Assembly (NCBI GenBank): GCA_002345965.1
Contig: DDTF01000066.1
Span: forward strand, 8,029 to 72,028
Direction of reading: 5' to 3'
From: Flammeovirgaceae bacterium UBA2371
GTDB taxonomy: Bacteria > Bacteroidota > Bacteroidia > Cytophagales > Cyclobacteriaceae
DNA length: 64,000 nt
The notes beneath the pieces were generated by a model. It did not search any database. It had not been told where the DNA came from and saw only the letters and a list, made by a program, of their open reading frames with translations. Positions 25,541 through 33,896 of the stretch are shown here, piece after piece. The first letter of the stretch is position 1, and the number at the start of each line of letters is the position of its first letter. Made by a program: the position numbers and the translations under genes.

Positions 25541-27433
25541 CTAATATAACACGCGGAACTTTATGGTGTGCTCGATCGACCGCATTTCTTTGATTAATTC
25601 CCTGTCGTAGTCTTTGTTGATGTCTGTGATCACGTAACCAATGTGTTCGGTGGTTTTTAAATACTGTCCTGCGATGTTGATGCCGTTGTTGGCCAGGGTT
25701 GCATTGATTTTGGCCAAGACACCAGGAACGTTATTGTGAATATGGATCAGCCGGTGGGCGTTTTCCAATATTGGCAATACGAGGTTGGGGAAATTTACAC
25801 TTTGGCTGGTACTTCCTGTATTAATATAATCCATCAATTTGCCAGGCACGAAGTGGGCAATGTTTTCCTGTGCCTCCAGTGTACTTCCTCCGATGTGGGG
25901 TGTTAGAATGGTATTGGGCAATCCACGTAATTCAGAGACAAACTCTTCTGCGTTGCTGATCGGTTCATATTCAAAAACGTCTGCACCACTTCCGGCTACA
26001 TGGCCATTCAGGATATTTTCTTTTAAAGCTTTTACATCTACGATGTGACCACGGCTCAGATTCAGCAGGATAACACCTTTCTTCATCAATTTGAATTCCT
26101 CAGGTCCGATCATGTGTTGGTTGGACGGACGACCATCCACGTGCAACGAAACGACATCTGCAATTTGTAAAAGCTCCTTGAGGCTTTTGCACTTGGTGGC
26201 GTTGCCTAAAGCCAGCTTCTCTTCAGTATCGTAGTAGAAAACTTTCATGCCAAGACTTTCTGCCAATACCGAAAGCTGAGAGCCTATGCTACCGTACCCA
26301 ACGATGCCCAGGTTTTTTCCTCTGATTTCAAAGCTGTTGCTGGCGGATTTTTCCCACTGGCCAAGGTGCATTTTGGCAAACTTATCGGGGAGGTTGCGCA
26401 TGAGCATGATGATCTCAGCGATGGCCAGTTCAACTACCGAGCGAGTGTTGCTGTAGGGTGCATTGAAAACAGCTATTCCTTTTTTTGCGGCAGCATCCAG
26501 ATCAATCTGGTTGGTACCGATGCAGAAAGCACCGATGGCCATTAGTCGGTTGGCACAATCCAACACTTTGGCGGTCACTTGTGTTTTGGATCTGATGCCG
26601 AGAATGGAGACGTTGGCAATTTTTTCGCACAACTCTTCTTCAGTGAGACCTGCGGGATAAACTTCTACATTGAATCCTTCTTCCTTCATCAACTTCACCG
26701 CAGCGGGGTGCACACTCTCCAGCAGCAACACATTGATTCTGTTTTTAGGGTAGGAGATGGCGGTATTTAAATTGTTGAGGTAAAGAAACTCATCGAGGCT
26801 GGGCGTGATGTGATCTGCCTTGCTCAATACGTTGCCTCTTTCTACGTTTTCAGTAAATGCAAAAAATTTATTGGCAAGGCCTGAGTGTTTAATTTCATAA
26901 TCTGTATAACCATCACCTATCACGTACACATCTCCTGGCAAGTTGAGGCGTTTCAGTTGTTCTACTTTACCGTTGTTGGCAGAGAGTGGATTGTCTTCAT
27001 CAAATCCGATGACTTCGCCTTTGTCGTTGAAATGAAACTTGTTGGCAAAAATATTTTCCTTTTTCACACCAAATTCTGTTACAATGGGATCGATGAATGC
27101 GTGAAAACCATTGGAGATGATATAAATACGACCGTTGTATTCTTCAAAAAAAGATTTGTTGCGTTTGAAGGATTCAGACACCATCCCACGCAAGACCACC
27201 ACCAGCTGCTCAAGGTGTTGCTGGTTGGGAGAAAGCAGCGCCAGTCTTTGTTTTAGCGACTCTCTGAACGACAGGGAGCCATCCATACCCTGATTGGTAA
27301 GGTCTTCAATTTGTTTCTTAATGGCTGCTCTCTGCGGATGATCTTTTAGCGAGATATCGGCCAGGGCATCAAAAGCTTCTACTTTAGTGAACGTGCTGTC
27401 GAAATCGATGACAATGTACTTATTGGAAATCAT
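25541..27433 (-). CDS. Fused phosphoserine phosphatase and 3-phosphoglycerate dehydrogenase (SerB-SerA)
   Basis: In this 630-residue protein, residues 1 to about 215 form a HAD phosphatase of the SerB type: DFDST with nucleophile Asp10 and Asp12, the SNG motif of block II, a Lys in NNGKVEQL, and GDGYTDYE. Residues about 230-540 are D-3-phosphoglycerate dehydrogenase: Rossmann LGIVGYGSIGSQL, active-site Arg in NLSRGHIVD, Glu in DVFEYEP and His in LTPHIGGST. An ACT domain (about 555-630) closes it and may sense serine. It thus covers the first and last steps of serine synthesis; the SerC-like gene nearby supplies the middle step. The -7 element TACATTTG lies 17 bases upstream. Confidence 0.88.
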   Translation of the reverse strand: MISNKYIVIDFDSTFTKVEAFDALADISLKDHPQRAAIKKQIEDLTNQGMDGSLSFRESLKQRLALLSPNQQHLEQLVVVLRGMVSESFKRNKSFFEEYNGRIYIISNGFHAFIDPIVTEFGVKKENIFANKFHFNDKGEVIGFDEDNPLSANNGKVEQLKRLNLPGDVYVIGDGYTDYEIKHSGLANKFFAFTENVERGNVLSKADHITPSLDEFLYLNNLNTAISYPKNRINVLLLESVHPAAVKLMKEEGFNVEVYPAGLTEEELCEKIANVSILGIRSKTQVTAKVLDCANRLMAIGAFCIGTNQIDLDAAAKKGIAVFNAPYSNTRSVVELAIAEIIMLMRNLPDKFAKMHLGQWEKSASNSFEIRGKNLGIVGYGSIGSQLSVLAESLGMKVFYYDTEEKLALGNATKCKSLKELLQIADVVSLHVDGRPSNQHMIGPEEFKLMKKGVILLNLSRGHIVDVKALKENILNGHVAGSGADVFEYEPISNAEEFVSELRGLPNTILTPHIGGSTLEAQENIAHFVPGKLMDYINTGSTSQSVNFPNLVLPILENAHRLIHIHNNVPGVLAKINATLANNGINIAGQYLKTTEHIGYVITDINKDYDRELIKEMRSIEHTIKFRVLY

Positions 27434-27450
27434 GAGCGAAAAGTAAGCCG

Positions 27451-27458
27451 CAAATGTA
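27451..27458 (-). promoter_or_regulatory. -7 element TACATTTG upstream of the SerB-SerA gene
   Basis: On the minus strand TACATTTG fits TAnnTTTG exactly, 17 bases before the ATG. No good -33 TTG is seen. It would drive the SerB-SerA and potassium channel pair. Confidence 0.5.
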
Positions 27459-27522
27459 GCAAGTCCACAAGCATTAGTCCATAGAAGCGAAGGATTTGTA
27501 TCCGTTCACAAGTATCAATGGC

Positions 27523-27939
27523 TTATACCTCTAATTCTTTGAGCAATTGAGAGGTATAAGCTTTGATTTGATCCCTTACTCCACGAAACGCATTCATGAT
27601 TTCTTCCTCTGTTCCCTTTACCTTGGCAGGATCGGGAAAGTTGTGATGCAGCCGCCTGGCTTTGGATGGAAAGTAAGGGCAGTTTTCTTTAGCATGATCA
27701 CACACCGTGAGAATGGTATCAAACGGGATGGATTGGTATTCATCGATGTGATTGGAAGTGTGACCTGAAATGTCAACGCCATCTTCCTTCATCACCGCTA
27801 CCGCCCTGGGGTTGAGTCCGTGTGTTTCAATACCTGCACTGTACACATTCAGTTTGCCTTTGGATTGTAGCCGCAGGTAACCTTCTGCCATTTGACTTCG
27901 GCAGGAGTTGCCAGTACACAAAACAAGGATATTCGACAT
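27523..27939 (-). CDS. arsC: Thioredoxin-coupled arsenate reductase (LMW-PTP type)
   Basis: The 138-residue protein opens with the phosphatase loop LCTGNSCRSQMAEGYL, with nucleophile Cys8 and Cys13 and Arg14. Further cysteines in TVCDHAKENCPYF provide the relay pair of the thioredoxin-dependent class. It reduces arsenate to arsenite in the cytoplasm. It is the last gene of the arsR-arsM-arsN-arsC operon, one base after the acetyltransferase stop codon. Confidence 0.93.
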   Translation of the reverse strand: MSNILVLCTGNSCRSQMAEGYLRLQSKGKLNVYSAGIETHGLNPRAVAVMKEDGVDISGHTSNHIDEYQSIPFDTILTVCDHAKENCPYFPSKARRLHHNFPDPAKVKGTEEEIMNAFRGVRDQIKAYTSQLLKELEV

Positions 27940-27940
27940 T

Positions 27941-28375
27941 TTATTTCAGGTTTAAGTACATGCAAGCAGCAGTAACAGGACACACATGTGAAAATTCTGA
28001 GGAGGCCAATACAGGTTTTGCCACTTCATCACGACTTATCAACTCAAAGCCAATTTTAAGGAAAAAGTCCTTTGCTGTTTCAGTTAGGAGATAAAGCCCT
28101 TTCAGTTCTTTTTTCCTGGCCTCATTGATGAGGTGATGGGTGATCTGAGTTCCCAAGTTTTTGCCTCTGTTGGCAGCGGTGATGGAGACGGAACGAATCA
28201 GGCCATAATCGCCATAGATCTCAATTCCTCCCGTTCCAATCAACTTATCGCCTTCATAATACCCTACCAGCAGGTGGTTTTTGTCGCTGAGATCTTCATA
28301 GGGAAGTCCCACTGTTTTTAACTGATCTGTAAAAGTTTCCCATTGATCAGGGGTTTTTATTGATAAAGGTATCAT
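27941..28375 (-). CDS. ArsN2-like GNAT acetyltransferase
   Basis: A 144-residue acetyltransferase with the acetyl-CoA segment RGKNLGTQITHHL and the C-terminal EFSHVCPVTAACMYL, a cysteine-bearing end found in arsenic-linked ArsN2 proteins. Related ArsN enzymes acetylate organoarsenicals or help arsenic tolerance; the exact substrate of the N2 type is less sure. It sits between arsM and arsC with gaps of 14 bases and 1 base, so translation is tightly coupled. Confidence 0.82.
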   Translation of the reverse strand: MIPLSIKTPDQWETFTDQLKTVGLPYEDLSDKNHLLVGYYEGDKLIGTGGIEIYGDYGLIRSVSITAANRGKNLGTQITHHLINEARKKELKGLYLLTETAKDFFLKIGFELISRDEVAKPVLASSEFSHVCPVTAACMYLNLK

Positions 28376-28389
28376 ATTGGTGCTGGCAA

Positions 28390-29235
28390 TTAATTACAAC
28401 AATCTGGTCCGCAACAAGCTTCAGTATCTTGTTTTTCTGCATAAACTGTGATGCTGAAAATACCGAGATTACCTTTCTTGTAAGTTTCCAATTCCTTTTC
28501 GCTCAAATAGTCTGAAAGAATTTCATCGGGGAGTGCTATCTTTTTTTCTTTCTGCAATTTGATATTGGTGAATCCAGCTTCCTTAATAATAGCAAGGTAT
28601 TCCTCTTTTTGAATGGCTCCAGACACACAACCTGCATACATTTCTGCACTTTGTCTTAATGCCTCTGGAAGTTTGCCAACCAACACAATATCAGAAATGC
28701 TAAAGTGCCCCCCTTTTTTTAGAATGCGGAAGGTTTCTTCAAAGGCGCGCTTCTTGTTTGGTACCAGGTTCATCACGCAGTTGCTCACCACTACATCGGC
28801 TACGTTGGCTGTGATGGGAATGTTTTCAATATCGCCATAACGGAACTCCACATTGTTAAGGCCTAACTTTTCTGCGTTGGTGCGCGCTTTGTCAATCATT
28901 TTTTCAGTGAAATCCACGCCTATTACTTTGCCGGAGGCACCGGTAACTGAGCGCGCCACGAATGCATCATTGCCTGCTCCAGAGCCGAGGTCCACTACGG
29001 TATCCCCTTCTTTGATTAGCGCATATTCAGTGGGAAGTCCACATCCCAATCCCAGGTCAGCGTCTTTTACATATCCTGCCAATTGGTTGTAATCTTCAGC
29101 CATGATGGCTTCATCGATTACAGAGCAGCAGCTGGTAGCGCCACAACAGCTCGTTTCGTTTTGTTCTTTGCTTTGGTCTACAATGCTACTGTAGGTATCC
29201 TTTACAATTTGTTTGAGTTGTTCGTCTGTTTTCAT
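28390..29235 (-). CDS. arsM: Arsenite methyltransferase
   Basis: The 281-residue enzyme has the SAM site VVDLGSGAGNDAF, followed by VIGVDFTEKMIDKAR and the ArsM cysteines in LGLGCGLPT, VVVSNCVMNL and MYAGCVSGA. Cysteine pairs near the N-terminus (SCCGATSCCS) and the C-terminus (ACCGPDCCN) may also bind As(III). It methylates arsenite to methylated, partly volatile species. An ArsR-like operator (29260-29277) lies 25 bases before its ATG, so it can have its own regulated promoter apart from arsR. Confidence 0.93.
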   Translation of the reverse strand: MKTDEQLKQIVKDTYSSIVDQSKEQNETSCCGATSCCSVIDEAIMAEDYNQLAGYVKDADLGLGCGLPTEYALIKEGDTVVDLGSGAGNDAFVARSVTGASGKVIGVDFTEKMIDKARTNAEKLGLNNVEFRYGDIENIPITANVADVVVSNCVMNLVPNKKRAFEETFRILKKGGHFSISDIVLVGKLPEALRQSAEMYAGCVSGAIQKEEYLAIIKEAGFTNIKLQKEKKIALPDEILSDYLSEKELETYKKGNLGIFSITVYAEKQDTEACCGPDCCN

Positions 29236-29259
29236 AATTGGAGTTTTAAAAGTAGTATA

Positions 29260-29277
29260 AATCGTAATATTGCGATG
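29260..29277. promoter_or_regulatory. ArsR operator 2 (between arsR and arsM)
   Basis: AATCGTAATATTGCGATG is a near-perfect dyad (AATCGYAATATTRCGATT). It shares the AATCGTAA half-site with the operator upstream of arsR and lies in the 59-base gap between arsR and arsM. Confidence 0.7.
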
Positions 29278-29294
29278 GGTTTATGTAAATTTTT

Positions 29295-29621
29295 TTAACA
29301 GCAGGAGGGGTCTTTGTACATTTCAAATAAGGCGGCCATTTTGGATTGCGCGTTTTGCCATGCTTCATTGTCTATACAGTAGCAAACACTGGGACCTTCT
29401 ATACTTCCTTTAATCAATCCTACTTTCTTCAGCTCTTTTAGGTGTTGCGATACTGTGGATTGGGACAAGGGAAGTTCGTCTACGATATCACCACATACAC
29501 AAGCCTGACTGGTGGCCAGAAATTGCAGGATGGCTATTCTTGCAGGATGTCCCAGCGCTTTGGCCAAATTGGCCAGGTCATTTTGTTGGCTGGTGAATTC
29601 TTGTGTTTTTGTAAGTCCCAT
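29295..29621 (-). CDS. arsR: ArsR-family arsenic-responsive repressor
   Basis: A 108-residue winged-helix repressor. ACVCGDIVDELPLSQSTVSQ carries the metal-sensing CxC pair directly before the recognition helix, and HLKELKKVGLIKGSIEGPSV is the wing region, with further cysteines in VCYC and the terminal SCC. Binding of As(III) should release DNA. It is the first gene of the ars operon and has a palindromic operator 10 bases before its ATG. Confidence 0.93.
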   Translation of the reverse strand: MGLTKTQEFTSQQNDLANLAKALGHPARIAILQFLATSQACVCGDIVDELPLSQSTVSQHLKELKKVGLIKGSIEGPSVCYCIDNEAWQNAQSKMAALFEMYKDPSCC

Positions 29622-29630
29622 TGCTACCTT

Positions 29631-29648
29631 AATCGTAAGATTACGATT
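29631..29648. promoter_or_regulatory. ArsR operator 1 (upstream of arsR)
   Basis: AATCGTAAGATTACGATT is a dyad with AATCGTAA and TTACGATT arms around GA. It lies 10 bases upstream of the arsR ATG, the expected place for autoregulation, and matches the second site at 29260-29277. Confidence 0.75.
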
Positions 29649-29693
29649 TAAGTTTCATTCAGACTAAAATATTTTAAAAAAAATGGGATGGAG

Positions 29694-30224
29694 CTACCTT
29701 TTGATGCCCTGGGTGCTGAAAGAAAGGCCTTGTTGCCCTGTGGTGGAGATCATTACTGCTTCAAAACGAGGCTCGTTATGGGCAACAGGTGTACCCCATT
29801 CAAAGACAAAATTACCTCCTGTGCCCCCTTCCTTATCCCCTTCGCTGATCACAATTTCAACGGTTTCAAGGGGATTAATATAGATAGGCTTGTCGAAGTA
29901 ATTTCGTACCAGGTCACCTTTGGTGTTATAGTGTTTGGCGTTGAACACGTATAGGGTATCACTAGAACTGATATTACGCATGCTCACCGTGACCGTGAGG
30001 TGATAAGTACGGTTTTCAGAAATCTGATATATTTCTGAATAGACAGAAAGGTAGGTACTTCCAGTGGTAAGACTGTCTAAAACGGTAGGATCTACGGCCC
30101 TTTTTTCCCAATTGATCGCTTGGAATGATATTTCTTCTTTGGGTTGATTACAAGAAAGTAGCGCTAAAGCAATAAACACTGCTACAGTATATTTGATACT
30201 TAGCACCAATAGTCTTTCAATCAT
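29694..30224 (-). CDS. DUF3124 lipoprotein
   Basis: The 176-residue protein has a lipobox (ALALLSC, lipidated Cys25) and the DUF3124 pattern: STYLSVYSEIY, VTVSMRNISSSDTLYVFNA, VRNYFDKPIYINPLETVEIV, GGTGGNFVFEWG, and FEAVMISTTGQQGLSFST. The family is periplasmic or surface-exposed, with unknown function. It follows the amidohydrolase gene by 21 bases and may be part of that unit. Confidence 0.8.
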   Translation of the reverse strand: MIERLLVLSIKYTVAVFIALALLSCNQPKEEISFQAINWEKRAVDPTVLDSLTTGSTYLSVYSEIYQISENRTYHLTVTVSMRNISSSDTLYVFNAKHYNTKGDLVRNYFDKPIYINPLETVEIVISEGDKEGGTGGNFVFEWGTPVAHNEPRFEAVMISTTGQQGLSFSTQGIKR

Positions 30225-30245
30225 TCACCTAAATAAACCCATTGT

Positions 30246-31460
30246 CTAGTTTTTTCCAAACGGCAATCTTTTTATAGCCATGTGACCGTTGCTCATTACC
30301 AAAAGGGCGTCTTGTAGCGCGTTGATGTCTTCCAGTGGATTGCTGGGCACGAGAATCAAGTCCGCCTCGTAACCGTTGACAATTCTTCCCGTTTGTTTGT
30401 CGAGTCTTAAAAGTTCGGCTGCCACGGTAGTTGAAGATTGAATGGCTTCAAAATTGGTCATTCCCATTCTTGCAAAGTTGGCCACCTCCAGGGCAACGCT
30501 ACTGGTAGTTTTGGAAGTGTATCCATTGTCGGCTCCGGTGGCAATTTTAACACCCATGGCGTGCGCCTTTTTAAATGCTCTTTCAGCTACGGGAACCATA
30601 AAGTTTCCTCGCATTTCAAGTGTGGCATTGTCGTAATCACCTCCTGGTTTGGTAAGATCTACCAAAGTGATGTAGGTGGGTACGAAAAACGTACCTTTTT
30701 CTTTCATCAGTTTCAGGGTTTTGTCGCTCAAGAAAGTGCCATGTTCGATGCTGCGTGCGCCAACTGAAACGGCCGCATAGGCACCTTCATCACCGTGTGC
30801 GTGAATCATCACCGGGATATCTCTTTTAGCGGCTTCATCCACGATAACTTTCAATTGATGAGCTGTATAGGTTTGTTCCCTCGGATCGGTGTCAGGCAAG
30901 CCAGCGCGCTCTGTACCTCTTGTTTTAATAAAATTGGATCCGCGATCTATGTTTACATTCACTAGTTTTTTCAGTTCTTCATCCGTATTTACTCCACCGA
31001 TTAATTCGCCCAATCGGGTGTCTGCCAAAATGGTTTCTCCCAGTTGGGGGGTGACAAAAACGCCAGTGGCTACCATGTCTGGTCCAGGTATCTTTCCGGA
31101 CTTCACCATTTCACGGATGGACACATCCTGATAAGCAGAAACGCTGGCGCTTCTTACGGTAGTAACACCGGATTTTAATGCCCGTTGTGCCGAAGCCAGG
31201 TTGTCGATGTGCGTGTGCACATCAATCATACCGGGCATGAGGTAATTGCCTTCACAATCTACCACGGTGTAGTTACTTGCAATAGGATCTCCCTTCTTAC
31301 CTATCTTTTCGATCTTTCCATTTTTTACAAAAACGATCGCGTCAGCGTAAATTTTATTTTCTACTCCATTGAATAAGTTGGCATTGGTAAGCGCATAATC
31401 CTTTGGCTGAGCAAATGCGTGCGATACTGTAAGAAGTAGAAGTGCTAAGATAATTTTCAT
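30246..31460 (-). CDS. Exported amidohydrolase (imidazolonepropionase/Xaa-Pro dipeptidase-like)
   Basis: The 404-residue enzyme has a signal peptide (ending SHAFAQ) and the amidohydrolase barrel: MPGMIDVHTHIDN (HxH metal pair), IMIHAHGDEG-type MIHAHGDEGA, SIEHGTFLS and GADNGYTS with the last metal Asp. Such exported members often hydrolyse dipeptides with C-terminal Pro or other cyclic amides; the substrate is not certain here. It lies next to an M28 peptidase and upstream of DUF3124 in one direction, consistent with peptide breakdown. Confidence 0.82.
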   Translation of the reverse strand: MKIILALLLLTVSHAFAQPKDYALTNANLFNGVENKIYADAIVFVKNGKIEKIGKKGDPIASNYTVVDCEGNYLMPGMIDVHTHIDNLASAQRALKSGVTTVRSASVSAYQDVSIREMVKSGKIPGPDMVATGVFVTPQLGETILADTRLGELIGGVNTDEELKKLVNVNIDRGSNFIKTRGTERAGLPDTDPREQTYTAHQLKVIVDEAAKRDIPVMIHAHGDEGAYAAVSVGARSIEHGTFLSDKTLKLMKEKGTFFVPTYITLVDLTKPGGDYDNATLEMRGNFMVPVAERAFKKAHAMGVKIATGADNGYTSKTTSSVALEVANFARMGMTNFEAIQSSTTVAAELLRLDKQTGRIVNGYEADLILVPSNPLEDINALQDALLVMSNGHMAIKRLPFGKN

Positions 31461-31498
31461 GAGAGAGTCGTTATTGGTCAGTTGGATAGGATAGGTTT

Positions 31499-33733
31499 TT
31501 ATTTCATTTTAAGAATCGATGCAGCTTCGTCAATTTGTTGGCTGTATTTCATCAGGTTGTTGGCTACAATTTCAATTTGCTGCTGGGCTTCTTTCCAGCT
31601 TCTTTGCTCAATGCCTTCGCGAATGCCCGGTAATGTTTTTACACCATAACCAGTGTAGAATCCTGGTGCATAGATTGTATGCTGGAACCAGGGTCTGCGA
31701 GGAAGTCCTTCTGCTACTGTCAGGTTTTGCTCAGCAGTGTAGAGCAGTTTATTGAGCTTTGCCAAATTGGTGTTGGGATTTGGATTCATTTTTACCAACT
31801 CAGCATAGGTGTCTGCACTTTTTTCCAGGCGAGCTACTGCATTCAAGAGTTTGCTAAAATCGAGGTAGGGTACCGGATCTTTTGCCTTGGGTTGGATAAA
31901 AGTTTTCTTAGGATCGCTGGCCAACTTGTATCTGTTTTCAGCGATCATTTGGTTTTCAACCTCAGTGGACTCACGCATGTTGTCGATCAGTGATGTTACT
32001 TCTTTTACATATCCATCTACTGTTTTGTGAAATCCTTTAAAGTCAAAAGGCAGGACGTTGGCATTGGCCAGACGGAGAGTGGCACGTCCGGCTGTTTTTG
32101 CCAGCGTTACCCCGTATTCAAATGTTGGATCTTTAAAACGCTTGTACAAATCGTAAGAATCGTAGATGGAATGGTATTCACCACCATCATCCTCACCACC
32201 GAATCCGATATTAAGTGCGGGTATCCCCAGGTGTTGAATGAAGGGGCTGTAGTCTGATCCAGACCCCAATGCGTCTATGGTCATGGAAGGGGAGTTGATA
32301 ATTTCCTTTTTGGCTTTTGACGAAGAGGCATAGGCAGCCATGGCTGATTTTCTTCTTTCCAGGATGCTTACTCCTGTTTGCGGATCAGTGACATCTCTTG
32401 CTATATCGCTCACCAACTGTTGCAGCGTATGGGAGCCTTGTGCATACAAAAATCCACGTCCATTTCCGTCAGAGTTGATGTAGGCAACCAGTTTTTGTTG
32501 TAGTTCTTTGGCATGATGTTCTGCCCATTCAGTCGATCCAATGAGGCCTGGCTCTTCACCATCCCAGCCAGCATAGATGATGGTGCGTTTTGGTTTCCAA
32601 CCGGTTTTGGTCAGTTCTGCTACAGCCCTGGCTTCTTCCATCAGCGCTACCATTCCACTGATTGGATCAGCAGCACCATTTACCCAGGCATCGTGGTGAT
32701 TGCCACGCATTACCCACTCGTCAGGTAATTCTGAACCTTTCATTTTTGCAATCACATTATGACAATCCACCAGCTTCCAGTCGAACTGCAAATTCAAATG
32801 CACGCGTACGGGGCCTGGACCTACATGATAAGTGATAGGTAGCGCTCCACGCATGTATTCAGGGGCTACAGGGCCACCCAATGCGCTTAATAAAGGCTGT
32901 GCGTCTTCGTATCCAATAGGAATTACCGGAATACTGATCAGGTTGTCGGCTTGAGCTCTTTCAATTCTTTTGGCTTCCTCTGTGGCTCCGATGTTGGGAG
33001 TTAAAGGATCTCCGGGGCGAACAGGCAGGTCCAGAACAGATCCGCGTTGCGCACCCAATGATGGCCTGAAGGGACCTTTGGGATAAACATCTCCCTGATA
33101 ATAGCCGTCATCTTCCGGATCAGAATAAATGATACAACCTATGGCGCCTTTTTCCTGAGCTACTTTGGGTTTGATCCCTCTCCATGATCCTCCGTATTTG
33201 GCAATTACAATTTTGCCTTTTACATCAATTCCTAATTTATCTAGTTCGTCATAGTCGCTGGGCACACCGTATCCAACGAATACCAGTTCGCTGGTCACAT
33301 CGCCATCTGCTGAGAAGCCATGGTAGGTGGGAAGTTGCTCTTTGGACTGACCGCTGGTGGCGTCTTCCTTGAGGGCAGGTTCAGCCAGTTTGGCTTTGTA
33401 TTTGGTTGGTGCTACCATTTCCAATACTCTTACTTTGGGTGTGGGGAAGAGCACCTTGTAAGTTTCCACTTCGGCTTCATAGCCCCAGCTTCTGAACTGG
33501 TCTCGCATCCACTCTGCATATTGTTTGCCCATGGGCGATCCAAGATGATGTGGTCTGGCCGTGAGGTGTTTCATCCATTGGTCCAGGTTGGAAGCTTTCA
33601 GGTAGCTGTCGTACTTTTCTTCCAGCGCAAGTTCTGCCTTTGCGCTTTCAGACGTGTAGCCCTGAATGGACTTTTGTGCAAAGGCATGGGAGGACAATGC
33701 CAGGATGCATATTGTGTAAGCGAGTTTTTTCAT
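31499..33733 (-). CDS. Exported M28 metallopeptidase (glutamate carboxypeptidase II-like)
   Basis: A 744-residue protein with a signal peptide (ending HAFAQ), a protease-associated domain in the first half, an M28 zinc peptidase core and a C-terminal transferrin-receptor-like dimerisation domain. The two-zinc site reads MRGNHHDAWVNGAADPISG, WDGEEPGLIGS (catalytic Glu), YINSDGNG and EYHSIYDS. The family cuts acidic or other C-terminal residues from peptides. It sits 38 bases before the amidohydrolase gene and downstream of the SusC/SusD pair. Confidence 0.9.
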   Translation of the reverse strand: MKKLAYTICILALSSHAFAQKSIQGYTSESAKAELALEEKYDSYLKASNLDQWMKHLTARPHHLGSPMGKQYAEWMRDQFRSWGYEAEVETYKVLFPTPKVRVLEMVAPTKYKAKLAEPALKEDATSGQSKEQLPTYHGFSADGDVTSELVFVGYGVPSDYDELDKLGIDVKGKIVIAKYGGSWRGIKPKVAQEKGAIGCIIYSDPEDDGYYQGDVYPKGPFRPSLGAQRGSVLDLPVRPGDPLTPNIGATEEAKRIERAQADNLISIPVIPIGYEDAQPLLSALGGPVAPEYMRGALPITYHVGPGPVRVHLNLQFDWKLVDCHNVIAKMKGSELPDEWVMRGNHHDAWVNGAADPISGMVALMEEARAVAELTKTGWKPKRTIIYAGWDGEEPGLIGSTEWAEHHAKELQQKLVAYINSDGNGRGFLYAQGSHTLQQLVSDIARDVTDPQTGVSILERRKSAMAAYASSSKAKKEIINSPSMTIDALGSGSDYSPFIQHLGIPALNIGFGGEDDGGEYHSIYDSYDLYKRFKDPTFEYGVTLAKTAGRATLRLANANVLPFDFKGFHKTVDGYVKEVTSLIDNMRESTEVENQMIAENRYKLASDPKKTFIQPKAKDPVPYLDFSKLLNAVARLEKSADTYAELVKMNPNPNTNLAKLNKLLYTAEQNLTVAEGLPRRPWFQHTIYAPGFYTGYGVKTLPGIREGIEQRSWKEAQQQIEIVANNLMKYSQQIDEAASILKMK

Positions 33734-33849
33734 GGGTAATTGAGATTAGAAATTGGATGTTCAATATAATCCATCTGAGGATTTATTAGCCAATATTGTT
33801 TTATAATCGGCTTGAGGGCACTTCTAGCGCGAGGCTACAACAAAAAAAA

Positions 33850-33874
33850 GAGGCCACTATTAGTGGCCTCTTTT
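33850..33874. terminator. Bidirectional terminator after susD
   Basis: GAGGCCACTA (33850-33859) pairs with TAGTGGCCTC (33861-33870), with A residues before and T residues after. It lies 23 bases past the susD stop on the minus strand and closes the SusC/SusD unit, so the M28 gene has separate transcription. Confidence 0.8.
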
Positions 33875-33896
33875 CAAAATTTAGTTGAACCTTGGT

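Noticed and set aside
33850..33874. Small regulatory RNA or transposon end at the GAGGCCAC palindrome
   Set aside because: Position right after susD with A and T runs on both sides is fully explained by a terminator.
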